Program-made: the position numbers and the translations under genes
Part shown: piece after piece, positions 4,801 to 5,222 of the stretch
Layout: each line of letters starts with the position of its first letter
Numbering within the stretch: position 1 is the first letter of the stretch
Notes under the pieces: generated by a model
What the model was told of the DNA's origin: nothing
Databases searched by the model: none
What the model saw: only the letters and a program-made list of their open reading frames with translations
NCBI GenBank assembly: GCA_025464025.1
Contig: JAODBP010000053.1
Coordinates: 1 to 5,222, forward strand
DNA: 5,222 nt
Reading direction: 5' to 3'
Source of the DNA: Actinomycetes bacterium
GTDB taxonomy: Bacteria > Actinomycetota > Acidimicrobiia > Acidimicrobiales > CADCSY01

Positions 4801-5222
4801 GGTCGTCGACTACCTGGTCAACGCCTTCACGCCCGACCGCCGGGCGGTGTGGGAGCGCGCCGTCAGCGACCAGGGCATCCCGCTCAAGGTCGTCAAGGAC
4901 GAGCGCGACGACTTCGCCGAACCGGCCGACATGGTCGAGCGCATGGACCGGCTCGGCATCGCCACGCTGGTCCTGCCGACCGGCGACGTCGGCCCCCATC
5001 CCGAGTACGACGTGGTGGCCACGCACTGGGCCGAGGCGGAGAAGCTGGCCGCTGAGTTCCCCGGGCGGTTCGTGGCCAACGCGGTCGTCCACCCCAACCA
5101 GGGCATGGCCGGCGTGCGCGACCTGCGCTCGAGGTTGGCCGAGCCGTGGGTCGTCGGGATGTGGATCCACACCCACTCGTGGGACAGGCGCTTCGACCAC
5201 CCCGACTACTACCCGTACTACG
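4787..5222 (+). CDS. Second amidohydrolase-like protein, N-terminal part, cut by window edge
   Basis: The frame is open from the GTG at 4787 to the right edge: 145 codons with no stop. The start overlaps the last 14 nt of the ligase gene; no later start gives a sensible N-terminus. Residues 44-64 (EPADMVERMDRLGIATLVLP), 86-107 (KLAAEFPGRF..NAVVHPNQG) and 110-136 (VRDLRSRL..PWVVGMWIHTHSWDRRF) follow the pattern of the amidohydrolase_2 family: a helix before Gly-Ile/Val, a strand, then a phrase giving age-worn barrel strands with H128-x-H130. The N-terminal metal motif (D-x-H) expected near the first strand is absent; the matching place reads VDYLVNAFTP (7-16). It may therefore use a different metal site, have lost catalysis, or belong to a divergent subfamily. 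The rest of the barrel, including the C-terminal Asp, lies outside the window. It is the third gene of the coupled operon and may partner the first amidohydrolase (inference). Confidence 0.75.
   Translation, partial: MTTAEVVDYLVNAFTPDRRAVWERAVSDQGIPLKVVKDERDDFAEPADMVERMDRLGIATLVLPTGDVGPHPEYDVVATHWAEAEKLAAEFPGRFVANAVVHPNQGMAGVRDLRSRLAEPWVVGMWIHTHSWDRRFDHPDYYPYY

Noticed and set aside
1..5222. Defence system, CRISPR array, mobile element or tRNA
   Set aside because: No spaced direct repeats, transposase-like or nuclease-like proteins, terminal inverted repeats with target duplications, or cloverleaf sequences were seen on either strand.

Overview
This window is gene-dense, strongly GC-rich DNA with GTG starts and G/C-ending codons. 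It looks like chromosomal DNA of a high-GC actinomycete. The mix of a luciferase-like flavin oxidoreductase, a TauD-type dioxygenase, amidohydrolase_2 proteins and a PaaK-like ligase suggests an Acidimicrobiia- or Mycobacteriales-like soil, aquatic or marine heterotroph. That assignment is inference from composition and gene content; there is no rRNA or other phylogenetic marker here. I see no tRNA, rRNA, CRISPR array, insertion sequence, phage gene or plasmid gene.

Layout. (1) Positions 1-395, minus strand, hold the N-terminal 131 codons of a luciferase-like flavin-dependent oxidoreductase that runs off the left edge. (2) Positions 396-473 are a 78-bp divergent control region. It holds a 12-bp inverted repeat that carries both ribosome binding sites, a second dyad centred on the shared -10 area, and candidate divergent promoters. 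(3) Positions 474-1292, plus strand, encode a complete Fe(II)/2-oxoglutarate dioxygenase of the TauD/TfdA family. (4) After an 85-bp spacer with two hairpins, 1378-1857 encodes a MarR-family regulator. (5) Converging on it with a 5-bp gap is a small single-domain cupin on the minus strand (1863 to about 2237). (6) Divergent from the cupin starts a tightly packed plus-strand operon: amidohydrolase_2 (2270-3442), PaaK-like acyl/aryl-CoA ligase (3439-4800, 4-nt overlap) and a second amidohydrolase-like protein (4787 to beyond the right edge, 14-nt overlap).

How they may work together (inference). The set reads as a catabolic locus for an organic acid, plausibly aromatic or cyclic. Monooxygenase and dioxygenase steps oxidise the substrate, the PaaK-like ligase activates a carboxylate to its CoA thioester, and the amidohydrolase/decarboxylase-type proteins and the cupin handle further intermediates. 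The MarR protein is the obvious candidate local regulator. The substrate cannot be read from the sequence.

The points most worth a second look are the ligase sandwiched translationally between two amidohydrolase-fold proteins, the apparent lack of the N-terminal metal motif in the second of these, the Glu that seems to replace a catalytic His in the first, and the operator-like architecture at 396-473. Nothing here clearly amounts to a new class of biological system. The three-gene overlap operon is the best candidate for an undescribed pathway module.
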